A DNA stretch of 64,000 bases from G965220205 sp965220205 (lineage in GTDB: Bacteria > Chloroflexota > Dehalococcoidia > Lucifugimonadales > Australimonadaceae). Location: the NCBI GenBank assembly GCA_965220205.1, contig OZ244812.1:2356001-2420000 (forward strand), read 5' to 3'. The notes beneath the pieces were generated by a model that was given only the letters and a program-made list of their open reading frames with translations, was not told the origin of the DNA and ran no database searches. The first letter of the stretch is position 1. The number at the start of each line of letters is the position of its first letter. Both the position numbers and the translations under genes were made by a program. Shown here piece after piece: positions 24,898-33,592 of this stretch.

Positions 24898-25515
24898 ATG
24901 GGTACGTGGCTGAAGTGGTCCCCGGTGTTCGTGCTGGGCGCGGTCTGGACCGCTGCGTGGACGCTTGCATGGCAACGCTATCTGTTCGATTCGCTGGGCA
25001 CGCCGCCGGGGCCTGGGCTGACTGTCCTCCTCGACGACCGCGGCTCGTCCATACGGGTGTACACCGGGTCCATCGTCGGGACCGCCTTGATTACGGGCGG
25101 TTTCATTGGGCTGGTCCTCAGCAGCGTAATCAGGGAGGTCTCCCGGGGGTGGCGCTTGTTCCTACTGAGCGCCGGCGTGCTGCTGACGCTCGTTGGACTC
25201 GTCTTGCCCGTGACGTTCCCGTCGAGAGTGGCGTTGGTGATCGACGAGAACGCGCGGACGGCGGCGGTCGAACGACACTGGCTCTACACGACGAGCACGG
25301 ACGTCATCGCGTTCGATGACATCGAGCGGGTCGGACTCCGTGTGCAGCGGAAGGCAGTTGGAAGCGGGTGTCAGATCGCGACTGGGCTGAGCTTCATCCG
25401 CTCCAATCTGACTTGGCTGGATGTCCCGAATGGGATCGACCACGAGTTCGCCGGCCCGCTCGTAGCGAGCCTCGCGGGGGTGGAAGTCCAGCTAGCCGAG
25501 ACGCGCGAGTGCTAG
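24898..25515 (+). CDS. Membrane protein of unknown function
   Basis: A 205-aa protein whose ATG directly follows the MFS stop codon. Three hydrophobic segments are seen (about 7-28, 55-77, 84-105), followed by a soluble beta-rich C-terminal domain (VALVIDENARTAAVER, FDDIERVGLRV). That domain vaguely resembles the end of the membrane protein at 33593-34666. Its TAG stop lies in the CTAG that is duplicated by the mobile element downstream. Function unknown. Confidence 0.7.
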   Translation: MGTWLKWSPVFVLGAVWTAAWTLAWQRYLFDSLGTPPGPGLTVLLDDRGSSIRVYTGSIVGTALITGGFIGLVLSSVIREVSRGWRLFLLSAGVLLTLVGLVLPVTFPSRVALVIDENARTAAVERHWLYTTSTDVIAFDDIERVGLRVQRKAVGSGCQIATGLSFIRSNLTWLDVPNGIDHEFAGPLVASLAGVEVQLAETREC

Positions 25516-26190
25516 GGAACCTCTGAACAAGAGAGACTGGGAACCCCACCCCCACCGACAGGCTCAGTGCGAACGGGTTGGGACGGAGTTGCTCCATGAG
25601 GCCTCGTGTTGGCGCATGGGAATAACGGGAATGGACGTGAAAGGGACAGGAACGGACCGGAATGGCACAGGGCGCTTACTCGTAGATTGCACGGATTTAC
25701 GAGTGGGGGATGCGAGAAAGTGGGACATTTTGGGACATTTCTCCTCTGGGTCTGGCCGGAAAGCCGGCGGCGGGCGAGGGCTGCATCCTTTTTTCTCTGT
25801 AACATTTTGTATCATTCTGTAGCATTTGCCCTCCGGGACGGGGCCGGAGGATGGCGGCGAGGCGGGGCCTGAGTGGAGCCGTTGGGATAGGGTAGCGGAC
25901 GAGGTGGCGATTGAGCAACGGGCAGTTGTCATGGCGGCGACAGGCGGCTAGGTCCGCGTTCGCCCTGGATTCCCGGCCTAGGCGCCAGGAATGACGGAGG
26001 GAGGGGCTCCCGAGAGCCCCCTAATCCGCTCGTGGGCCCCTTCGACGAGCTTAGGGCGAACGGATGGGGACGGACGGCTGGGGTCGCCCGGGGCGTGGAT
26101 TCCCGGTCGGGGCGCCGGGAATGACGGAGGGGCCGCCCCCTCTTCCACGGGCTCAGGGGGAGGACGACGGAGTGTTCAGAGGTTCCCTAG
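25512..26190. mobile_element. MITE-like element with 14-bp inverted ends and CTAG target duplication
   Basis: The interval is bounded by GGAACCTCTGAACA (25516-25529) and its exact reverse complement (26173-26186), each flanked by CTAG (25512-25515 and 26187-26190). Those tetramers supply the stop codon of the gene on either side. A 4-bp YTAR-type duplication and such ends resemble IS5-group elements, but no transposase is encoded. The interior holds an imperfect inverted repeat around ACTCGTA/TACGAGT (about 25678-25706), tandem GGGACATTTT, two GATTCCCGG...GGGAATGACGG-type hairpins (25968-25997, 26098-26127) and two CGACAGGCTCAG/CGACGAGCTTAG-type repeats (about 25551-25589, 26037-26074). No gene is seen in the interval. 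Confidence 0.75.
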
Positions 26191-27908
26191 CGGTGGTGAA
26201 TCCCGATGCCGAGGCCGAGCCGACGCGCGATCATGGCAAATCCCAGCGTCAGCACGGTGATGTGGAGCGTGACGATTGCGGCCGCCTCTCGCAGGGCTAG
26301 CTCGGGCGACGCGAATTCGAGCGCCACGATCGATAGCGTGATTGTTTCCCGCGAGGCTAGGAGGATGACGCTGCTGGTCGCACCGGCCGCGGACACGAAG
26401 TTGAGCGTGCCGAGCAGGATCATCGTAGGCGACAGCACCGGCAGCCATATCCTGAAGTACGTCCGGACCCAACCGGCCCCCGACACCCGCGCAGCTTCCT
26501 CCATGTCGAAGCCAACCTGAACGAGGGCGCCCTTCGTGATGTTCACGCCCGTGGTGTTGCCCTGGAGGATGACGACAAGCAGCAGCGCGTAGATCGTCCC
26601 GTAAAGAATCGACAGTCCGGGCGTGCCCAAGAACAACAGCAGCAGTCCCAGCCCGGACAGCAGGCCGGGGATCGCTCCCGAGCCCCAAATCATCCAGTCC
26701 AGTATGGCGCGGCCCGGCCAGCGCGTCCGGACCATGATGTAGGCGAGCACCGAGAACAGCAACGGGCTCAGTATGGCGGCTGTTATCGCGAGCATGAGCG
26801 ACGTTCTCAGGGCCCCGATGAATAGCTCGTCCCCCCAAACGTAGCGCCAGTGGTCGAGCGTGAATACCGGCGTGATGTTGAAGAACCCCGTGCGGGTCAT
26901 GAAGCTCCCCAGCACGAAGGCGCCGATCTGCACCAGGGTCAGCATCAGGTGCAGCCCGACGATCCCCCCCCAGATGAGCCATTTCCACGCGCCGATGTCG
27001 ATGAGCCCGGGGCGGAAGCTGCCGGTGATCGTGGTGTACCGCCGCCGGTCCAGGATCCAGCGTTGCAGCGGGACGATGAGCAGGATGATCACCAGCGTCA
27101 TGGTGGCGAGCGTCGTCGCGGCGCCGTAGTCGGGTATCTCTGAGCGGACCTTGTCGTAGATGAGCGTCGAGTACACGTAGAATTGGATAGGCCGGCCCAG
27201 CAAGAACTCGGTCTCGAACGATTGGAAGATCCTGAGCAGCTGCAGTGCGAAGACGAGGATGATCGGCGAGGCCATGAGCGGGGTGGTGACACGGAGCATC
27301 GTCCGCATGTTCGATGCGCCGCCCACGCGCGCGGCCTCTTCCATGGCCATGTCCATGTTGCGGAACGCGGGCGTCAGCAGCATCACCTTGAGCGCGATGC
27401 CGTTGCCCATCAGATGCACCCATACGATTCCCTGGAGACTAAAGATGTCGAAGGGCCCTTGCCCAAATTCATCCAGGAACGGGTCGACGATGGGCGATAT
27501 GAGCTCGAACTCCTGGAGGAATACGTTGATGAATCCTCCGGCCGGGTCGAGGAGCAGGATCCACGCGATGGCCGCGTTCGGGACCATGTAGGCGACCCAG
27601 AACAGGTACTCCAACGTATGGGAGAAGGGCATTCTGACGCGGGCCAGCGCCCAGGAGATGCTGATTGCCGCGGGGAAGCTGAGCGCCGCTACGAGGAACC
27701 AGATCAGGAACGAGTTGAAGAGCGACTCCAACAGGTAGGGCGTGCCGGGGACTTCACGCCAGTTCGAGAGCCCCCATTGGCGGTCGAAGAAGGGGATGGC
27801 CGCCTCGTTGAAGCTGTGCGAGAGGATCAGCACCATCGGCCAGACCAGGTAGAGGCCGAGCGCGGGCAGCAGCACCGCCATTACGAAGGCGCCCGTCCCC
27901 GGTCTCAA
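26187..27908 (-). CDS. ABC transporter permease, two fused membrane domains (FbpB type)
   Basis: Inner-membrane permease of 573 aa with two MetI-like domains. EAA loops are seen in both halves: EEAARVGGASNMRTM and EEAARVSGAGWVRTY. Fused permeases of this type serve iron(III) or similar family 1 binding proteins, one of which is encoded just upstream. I chose the TTG at 27908 because it has GGAGG six nucleotides before it. The longer start (TTG at 27980, 597 aa) directly abuts a strong hairpin and has no Shine-Dalgarno. No ATPase gene is adjacent. The stop codon lies in the CTAG at the edge of the mobile element. Confidence 0.87.
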   Translation of the reverse strand: MRPGTGAFVMAVLLPALGLYLVWPMVLILSHSFNEAAIPFFDRQWGLSNWREVPGTPYLLESLFNSFLIWFLVAALSFPAAISISWALARVRMPFSHTLEYLFWVAYMVPNAAIAWILLLDPAGGFINVFLQEFELISPIVDPFLDEFGQGPFDIFSLQGIVWVHLMGNGIALKVMLLTPAFRNMDMAMEEAARVGGASNMRTMLRVTTPLMASPIILVFALQLLRIFQSFETEFLLGRPIQFYVYSTLIYDKVRSEIPDYGAATTLATMTLVIILLIVPLQRWILDRRRYTTITGSFRPGLIDIGAWKWLIWGGIVGLHLMLTLVQIGAFVLGSFMTRTGFFNITPVFTLDHWRYVWGDELFIGALRTSLMLAITAAILSPLLFSVLAYIMVRTRWPGRAILDWMIWGSGAIPGLLSGLGLLLLFLGTPGLSILYGTIYALLLVVILQGNTTGVNITKGALVQVGFDMEEAARVSGAGWVRTYFRIWLPVLSPTMILLGTLNFVSAAGATSSVILLASRETITLSIVALEFASPELALREAAAIVTLHITVLTLGFAMIARRLGLGIGIHHR

Positions 27909-27980
27909 CCCGATCCTCCGGGTCGTCAACACTTGCGGCAAGTGCGCCAAGCGTCCGCTCCCTACCGTCCGTTCTAGCAA

Positions 27981-28015
27981 GTGGAGCTTCAGGGCCCCTT
28001 GCCCCGAAGCTCCAC
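27981..28015 (-). promoter_or_regulatory. Hairpin between binding-protein and permease genes
   Basis: GTGGAGCTTC pairs with GAAGCTCCAC (10 bp), continuing after one mismatch with GGG/CCC. It has no T tract. Such intercistronic hairpins typically protect the upstream mRNA or partly terminate, giving more binding protein than permease. Confidence 0.55.
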
Positions 28016-28081
28016 CCGTAGTCCTCTGCCTAGCCTATCACTGTCTCCCGACGCGATAGCGCGTGTCTCCCGGCGAGCGGA

Positions 28082-29425
28082 CTAGCTGCCGCCGCCGATC
28101 AGGTCTGGGTGCCGGTCAGGCGGCGGCGGGTAACCTGCCGCCACGACGATCGGCCGGATCCACTCGATCGCCTCTTGCAACGTGTCGATGTATGTCGGAT
28201 CGGTGATGAGGATGTAGAGCGGAGCGTCCACCGGTATCTGGTCGTCGTCTGCGAGATGCTCATTAGTCACGTCGTTCCGCAATGACATTCCCCGGTACCT
28301 GCGGGCCAGCGTCGGGTCGTCCCTCAACGCTTGCTTCCGCGCTTCCCATCCTTCTGGGCTGATCAGCCAGTTGATCCAGAGCTTGCCCGCGTTCGGGTTC
28401 GGGCCTTGGTCCATCAGGCCGATGGACTCGGAGCTCCCCACGCGCCAGCTGGGGAAGCCGTCGACCTGCTTCTCGGCGATCGGCAGGCCCTGCTCGATGA
28501 GCAGGTCGAAATTCCCCTGCGCCCCGCAAGCGGCGAATGCCACGGTGCCTCGCGCCAGCGAGTCCTCGCAGGTGCGGACATCTTCGATGATCCGGACGTA
28601 CCCGCCGGACCACAGTGCTTCGAGGAACTCCTTGCCGCCAGGCTGCACGTACGTCCGCGCGAGACCGTCGGTCTGAGGCACGCGGTTCCGTGCAATCTTT
28701 CCGACCCACCGGGGATCAAGCTGATCCTGGATCGACGTGATCTCGTCGGCGTCCACCAGATTGGTGTTGAAAAAGAGCGAATCGCGGTCGATGCTCGCAG
28801 CGTAGGCGAACATGAACTGGTTCTCGGAGTCGACGAACCGGTAGACCTGGTTTCTCCAGATGGCCTTGAACCGGTTGTCGGGGATGACGGCCGCCTCCTC
28901 GAACGGCCGCATGCCGCCGATGGACGCAATCTGGTTGGCGCTGCCAGGGCCGCTCTGCCAGGTGTCGACGGTGAAGCGGCCGTTCGCGCGCTCGGCCACG
29001 ATCTTGGGCACCGTGTCAGTCCCTCTGCCCCGCTGCTGCGACACGCTGATTCTGTACTTGTCGCTGAACATGTTCAGGAGAGGCTCCATCGACTGAGCGG
29101 AGCCGCCCGTGGTCACGGGCACGAGCTTGCCTTCCTCCTGGGCGGCCGCGACGAGTTCCCCCCAGAAGTCGTGAGGCGTTGCCGTCGGTCCCGGGGTCGG
29201 CGTGGGCGGCCTCGGCGTTGGCGTCGGCGCTCCCGGAACGAGTGTTGCAGTCGGGGTCGGCGTGGCGGCCGGCTCCATCGCCGTCGGGGTCGGTTGCGGC
29301 GTTGCCGTCGGCCGCGGAGTCGGCGTCGGGTCGCTGCCGCAAGCCGCGACGAGAACCGCTGTCAGCGTCGCCAAGGCGGCCGCCGCGAGGGCCTGCGCCC
29401 ATCTGTTGCTCTTGAACACGCTCAT
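28082..29425 (-). CDS. ABC transporter solute-binding lipoprotein, family 1 (iron(III)-type)
   Basis: Extracytoplasmic binding protein, 447 aa. The signal peptide ends in the lipobox VAAC (Cys29), followed by a Thr-Pro-rich linker of about 55 residues and a family 1 binding domain (FWGELVAAAQEEGKLV, LFFNTNLV, IARNRVPQTDG, GPNPNAGKLWINWLISPEGW). Two adjacent ATGs occur; the second is better spaced from GGAGG. The permease lies downstream on the same strand. The ligand is uncertain: the fold suits Fe(III), but the location next to a cupin and a Rieske oxygenase could mean an organic substrate. Confidence 0.87.
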   Translation of the reverse strand: MSVFKSNRWAQALAAAALATLTAVLVAACGSDPTPTPRPTATPQPTPTAMEPAATPTPTATLVPGAPTPTPRPPTPTPGPTATPHDFWGELVAAAQEEGKLVPVTTGGSAQSMEPLLNMFSDKYRISVSQQRGRGTDTVPKIVAERANGRFTVDTWQSGPGSANQIASIGGMRPFEEAAVIPDNRFKAIWRNQVYRFVDSENQFMFAYAASIDRDSLFFNTNLVDADEITSIQDQLDPRWVGKIARNRVPQTDGLARTYVQPGGKEFLEALWSGGYVRIIEDVRTCEDSLARGTVAFAACGAQGNFDLLIEQGLPIAEKQVDGFPSWRVGSSESIGLMDQGPNPNAGKLWINWLISPEGWEARKQALRDDPTLARRYRGMSLRNDVTNEHLADDDQIPVDAPLYILITDPTYIDTLQEAIEWIRPIVVAAGYPPPPDRHPDLIGGGS

Positions 29426-29486
29426 CATCTCCTCCCGGGGCTATTCGAAATCTGCGGAGCCAGCGGCCCCAATCCTTTCGTGTAGG

Positions 29487-29542
29487 CCCTTCAACAAGCT
29501 CAGGGCGAACGGATTGGGACGGAGTTATCAGAGGTCCGCTAG
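29487..29542. repeat. Interspersed repeat with degenerate mobile-element end
   Basis: Contains CTTCAACAAGCTCAGGGCG followed by AACGGATTGGGACGG, matching copies inside the element at 25512-26190. It ends in TCAGAGGTCCGCTAG, a degenerate copy of that element's right end. As at the other copies, the CTAG provides the stop codon of the adjoining gene (the cupin gene). Confidence 0.55.
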
Positions 29543-30693
29543 CGTTGCTCCTGTTCGTCCTCGGCGTACTTCCACTGGTAGTTGGGGTCGATGTACGCCT
29601 CAGCGGGCATCGCTGTGACGACGCCGCGCTTGGTTAGCTCTTCTTCGAACTTGTTCCGGATCCACGGGTCTTCATCGGGGTACTCGACCTGCTCGCGCGC
29701 GAGCTCGGTGATCTCAACGCCGCGCGAGTCGGTGAAGACCGCCGCCCCGGTCGGCATGCCGGTGGGGGCGTGGATCGCCACGTAGCGAGCGTCCTCGGCG
29801 CCCGCGTTGAAGTGCTGGTGCCACCAGCCGCTGGGGGGCACGAAGACGCTCCCCTCCTGCCAGTAGGTGACCAGCTTTTCCTCGGAGCCGGGGGGCCACA
29901 TGACCGAGTAGCCATCGCCCGTGGGGATGATGATGACGACGCCGGGGCCGTGCCGGTGGGCCTTCTTGTAGGTGCGCGCGGGGAACACGGACATGTGGCT
30001 TCCATGCACGGCGCTCGGGAAGGTGAACCACACGACGCGCCCGCCGGAGCCCCGCTGCCGGAACGGGTCCAGCTTGTCCCAGAGGAGCATGTTGGGGAAG
30101 AAGTTGCCCACCCACAGGTTGCGTCCGCCGCCGCCGGAGTCCGTCACGACCTTCGCTTCCGCGTAGGCCGCGCCCTCGGTCCCGTAGATCGTGTTGAGGT
30201 CGACGGCGGGGCTGTTGAAGTAGAACTCAGGGTTGGGGATAGCGGCCATGGCCGTCGGCAATCCGTTCGTGAGCATCAGCCGCACGGGCTCGTCGCCGCT
30301 CGTGTTCGCCAGCTGGTAGGTGTAGTTGGCCGGCAGCAGGAAGAGACTGTGCTTACTCCACTCGAAGGACTGTCGCGGGCGCCCCTCAGCCCAGATTGTC
30401 GTCAGGCCGCGACCCTGCGCTACGTACGCCACCTCGTCAATGGCGATGTGGAAGGGAGGCAGCGTGGCCTTGGGGGGAATCTCCATCACCGTGGCGGCGC
30501 TGACGCCCTCTTGGCCCGCGAGTTGGAGGAAGGCGGCGTCGCATCCTCGGAGGTCCCAGCCGCCGAGTTTCAGGGTGCGAACGTCGTCGACGTGGTACTC
30601 CCGGTACACCGGAATGCCCTGGGTCTCGGTCCACCGGTCATATGGGTGAACACGGTCGCCGGCGACGCGCGGCGCAATCTGGCTGGTGGTCAT
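29539..30693 (-). CDS. Bicupin-domain protein
   Basis: A 384-aa protein with two cupin folds. The N-terminal one spans about 65-140 (H82, E87). The C-terminal one spans about 230-300 with possible metal ligands H246, H248 and H292/H294 (AHRHGPG, WWHQHFN). The architecture is like gentisate 1,2-dioxygenase and related ring-cleaving enzymes, but I cannot assign a substrate. AGGTGAAGG precedes the ATG. It follows a Rieske oxygenase (61-nt gap) and an amidohydrolase on the same strand, consistent with one catabolic operon. Confidence 0.8.
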   Translation of the reverse strand: MTTSQIAPRVAGDRVHPYDRWTETQGIPVYREYHVDDVRTLKLGGWDLRGCDAAFLQLAGQEGVSAATVMEIPPKATLPPFHIAIDEVAYVAQGRGLTTIWAEGRPRQSFEWSKHSLFLLPANYTYQLANTSGDEPVRLMLTNGLPTAMAAIPNPEFYFNSPAVDLNTIYGTEGAAYAEAKVVTDSGGGGRNLWVGNFFPNMLLWDKLDPFRQRGSGGRVVWFTFPSAVHGSHMSVFPARTYKKAHRHGPGVVIIIPTGDGYSVMWPPGSEEKLVTYWQEGSVFVPPSGWWHQHFNAGAEDARYVAIHAPTGMPTGAAVFTDSRGVEITELAREQVEYPDEDPWIRNKFEEELTKRGVVTAMPAEAYIDPNYQWKYAEDEQEQR

Positions 30694-30754
30694 CCTTCAC
30701 CTCATGGCCGCCGCTGCCCGGCGGCACGTGTTCGGCGCGGCTCGCTCGCTTCCG

Positions 30755-32134
30755 TTAGGACTGGCTGGCGACCATCTCGATGCGATCTTCGGGGGACATG
30801 CCCATGAGGCGCATCCCCTCGTCCCAGGTGAGGCCGTCGATGTCGTCGGACGTGATCCGGACGACGTCGGCGGGGACCGTGAGCGCGTCCTGCGCCGTCT
30901 TGACGTTCGGGTCGCGCAGCACGCCGATCGGGTCGCCGCCCTCGGCAACCCTGATCATCTGGTCCTTCCACACCTTGCGGTTGAGGATGAAACCCTCGTC
31001 CGAGGTGCCGAGGTGGAACTTGTCGAAGTCGGGGAAGTTCTCATTCAGGTGCGGGGAGTCGCAGACGTGGCACCTGCTCTGGGTCTGCTGGGCGACCTCG
31101 TCCTCCCAGATGTTGCCCTGCCGCCACGGGTGGCCGAAGTTCCACCACGACCCGACCTGTTGGGCCCAGTCCTTGGGGAGATCGTGGGCGCGGCCGATGT
31201 TGGGCATGGGGTTGTTCTGCTCTTCCAACGCCCGGATGGCCGCCCGCGTGACGTTGCCGTCGGCGTCCAGCGGGAAGAAGTCGACCGTGAACCAACGTGT
31301 GTGGATGTTGTCGATGGGGATTGCCCATTTCATCGAGCGGGCGTCGGTGAAATTGCACCGCTGCGTCGGCCAGACGGTGTGGGTCTCGTGGTACTGATAG
31401 AGGCCGGTCTGGCCGTCCCTGCCCACGAGGTCCTTGAGCATGAGCATGCGCGTGCCCCAGCGCGTCCGCTGGAACTGGAGGGGAGTCGCGGGTTGCCCGT
31501 TCGCCTCCCAGTGGATCGTGCCCACGCGCGGCGGGTTGCGGAACCATCCGTGCGCAATCTCGCCGTGCCACGGGTCGAGGTTGTTGTCGTGCAGCGCCTG
31601 GAAGACGTTGCAGTGCTCGACGTACCCGCCGTTGCCCACGACGCGGATCCCACGGTTGCTGAACAGTTGGTGGTACCGCGGGAACACGGGCATCAGGCTG
31701 GGAGGACCCATGTAGGTGAAGATGAGCCCGCCGACTTCGAGGCACGGGTACGCGGGGTGCTTGACCTTGTCCACGAACGTGCTGCTGGGCGGCTCGCCCG
31801 GCATCTCGACAACGTTGCCGTCGCCGTCGTAGAGCCACCCGTGGTACATGCACCGGATGCAGTCGCCCTCCACCGCTCCGTAGTAGAGCGACGTTTGGCG
31901 GTGACTACAGTGCTCGTCCAACAGGTGGGGGTCGCCTTTGGAATCGCGGAACAGGATCAGGTCCTCGCCGAGCATCTTGACTCGGATTGGGTTGCGCGCT
32001 CCTTCGTAGCTGTTTCCGGCGCGCCCGCCGAGGTTCGCTGACACCTCGACGGGGAGCCAGTAGCGCCGGAACACGTCGCCGGACGGGGTGCCGGGGCCCA
32101 CCATGATGTGTTCGAACTCTTCCTCCGTACGCAT
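30755..32134 (-). CDS. Rieske [2Fe-2S] aromatic-ring-hydroxylating oxygenase, large subunit
   Basis: Mononuclear-iron oxygenase, 459 aa. The Rieske cluster ligands are C76, H78, C95 and H98 (CSHRQ and CMYHGW). The catalytic iron ligands are in LDPWHGEIAH (D187 bridging, H190, H195). The layout resembles single-component phthalate-dioxygenase-type alpha subunits. An extra CHVCDSPH segment in the C-terminal third is unusual. AAGGAGG precedes the ATG. No reductase or ferredoxin gene is in the neighbourhood, so the electron donor is encoded elsewhere. Substrate unknown. Confidence 0.92.
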   Translation of the reverse strand: MRTEEEFEHIMVGPGTPSGDVFRRYWLPVEVSANLGGRAGNSYEGARNPIRVKMLGEDLILFRDSKGDPHLLDEHCSHRQTSLYYGAVEGDCIRCMYHGWLYDGDGNVVEMPGEPPSSTFVDKVKHPAYPCLEVGGLIFTYMGPPSLMPVFPRYHQLFSNRGIRVVGNGGYVEHCNVFQALHDNNLDPWHGEIAHGWFRNPPRVGTIHWEANGQPATPLQFQRTRWGTRMLMLKDLVGRDGQTGLYQYHETHTVWPTQRCNFTDARSMKWAIPIDNIHTRWFTVDFFPLDADGNVTRAAIRALEEQNNPMPNIGRAHDLPKDWAQQVGSWWNFGHPWRQGNIWEDEVAQQTQSRCHVCDSPHLNENFPDFDKFHLGTSDEGFILNRKVWKDQMIRVAEGGDPIGVLRDPNVKTAQDALTVPADVVRITSDDIDGLTWDEGMRLMGMSPEDRIEMVASQS

Positions 32135-32209
32135 GGGCGAACCTCCTTGCTCGCGTTGCGGTCTCGGTCCCCGTGAAGGCAGGGGACGACGGCTCGGAAG
32201 TATACGGGC

Positions 32210-33382
32210 CTAGGACAAGTTGAAGCAACGTGCGGCGTTGTCCCAGAACAGTTTCTGCTTCTCCTCGTGGCTCAAGATGTCCCAGCCGGCCATGAGGTCT
32301 ACGGAACCGGGGAACCGGGATTCCGCGTGCGGGTAGTCGGAGCTGAACATGAGGAGGTGACCGCCCATGAGCTGGCTCACGGCGCGCACCATCTCGGGCC
32401 CCTCGTGGAGGACGACGGCCGCATAGAAGCGGCCATCGGTCAGGTACTCGGCCATCGAGTGCTGGAGGGACTCCGCCACATAGCCCATGTAGACGACCTG
32501 GTCCTCCATCCGCTTCATCCAGAACGGGAGCCAGCCGAACCCCGATTCGAGGATGGCGAAGTGGAGGTCAGGGAAGCGGTCCATGAGTCCGGCCCCCATG
32601 AACGCGGCGACAGCCCGCATCGCGGCCCACGGATGGGAGGCGGTCCGGCCGATGAACGGGTTGTCCCACAGGTCGTGGTAGCCCGGGTAGCCAAAGGCGA
32701 AGCTGTGGTGTACGACGCACAAGCCCTGTTCTTCAGCTGCTGCCCAGATCGGAAGCAAGTCCGGATGGTCGATCGGGTAGTCGATCGGCAGCTCCACTTT
32801 CAGCGCCACCGCCCACGGCTTCTGCCCCCACGTCTTGATATCGGCCAGCGAGTCTTCGATCGGCTGGCGCGCGCTGACACAGACCATCGACGTCAGCCGG
32901 CCCGCGTGTTCCGTGCAAATCTCGTCCACGAAGCGATGGTGCGCATCCTTGAGTCCGCAGTTGACCGCGAGGTCGGCGTGCCCGCCCGGGGGCGAACTGA
33001 CCAGCAGCTGCGTGTCCACTCCCTCTTCGTCCATCTCGCGGATTCGGGCGGGGATGTCGAAGTCTTCGGATCCGACGGTCGGGTATCTCCCGCCCATGAA
33101 CGTCTGGAACTGCCGCCCTGCGTTGGGACGCGGCCCGGCCTCGCCCAAGCGACGCGGCGGACCGCCGCCCCAGCCCGAGCTCCGTTCCGCCGGAAAGCTG
33201 TAGTGCGTGCGGATGTCCTGCTCCTCGATGGGCTGGCCCGCCCAACCGATCTTCCGGGGCCGCTTGAACTCCGCGAGCTCGGCTTCCCGCGCTTTCAGAC
33301 TGCTGTCGAAGTACGCGCTGAGGGTCTCCACCGAGGGGTTCAGGTGAGTGTCCGAATCGAAAACTCTGTATCCGTTCCGCAC
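32210..33382 (-). CDS. Amidohydrolase-family protein (COG2159 type)
   Basis: A 390-aa TIM-barrel metal hydrolase/decarboxylase-like protein. FDSDTHLNP replaces the HxH motif; VVHHSFAFG, HFAILESGFGWLPFW and MFSSDYPHAES are further family motifs. The GTG start is preceded by GGGGGAG. It is first in the minus-strand set with the Rieske oxygenase and cupin proteins. It is related to the protein at 21010-22206, with which it shares the DxDxH start and the SSDYPH/STDYPH end. A decarboxylase acting on a ring-cleavage product is a reasonable guess. Confidence 0.87.
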   Translation of the reverse strand: MRNGYRVFDSDTHLNPSVETLSAYFDSSLKAREAELAEFKRPRKIGWAGQPIEEQDIRTHYSFPAERSSGWGGGPPRRLGEAGPRPNAGRQFQTFMGGRYPTVGSEDFDIPARIREMDEEGVDTQLLVSSPPGGHADLAVNCGLKDAHHRFVDEICTEHAGRLTSMVCVSARQPIEDSLADIKTWGQKPWAVALKVELPIDYPIDHPDLLPIWAAAEEQGLCVVHHSFAFGYPGYHDLWDNPFIGRTASHPWAAMRAVAAFMGAGLMDRFPDLHFAILESGFGWLPFWMKRMEDQVVYMGYVAESLQHSMAEYLTDGRFYAAVVLHEGPEMVRAVSQLMGGHLLMFSSDYPHAESRFPGSVDLMAGWDILSHEEKQKLFWDNAARCFNLS

Positions 33383-33518
33383 GAGCTCGCTCCCCCTGCG
33401 CCCAATCGTCTACGCCGCTGGCGCTCCGGCTTGACCGTTCGCAATAGCTCGCCAAAGCCTACCCAAAGTGAACAATGCCCACAAGTTCACCCTGCCTCGC
33501 GGTCGGCCAGCTCGCCTA

Positions 33519-33527
33519 TGGCATAAT
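33519..33527 (+). promoter_or_regulatory. Extended -10 promoter element
   Basis: TGGCATAAT (extended -10) lies about 66 nt before the TTG at 33593; no clear -35. The rest of 33383-33592 is featureless to me. Confidence 0.4.
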
Positions 33528-33592
33528 GGCGACCCGTGCGGGTGGGCCGCGACAGGAACCGGACGGGGCGAGAGCACCCCTAGGAGCGCCTG

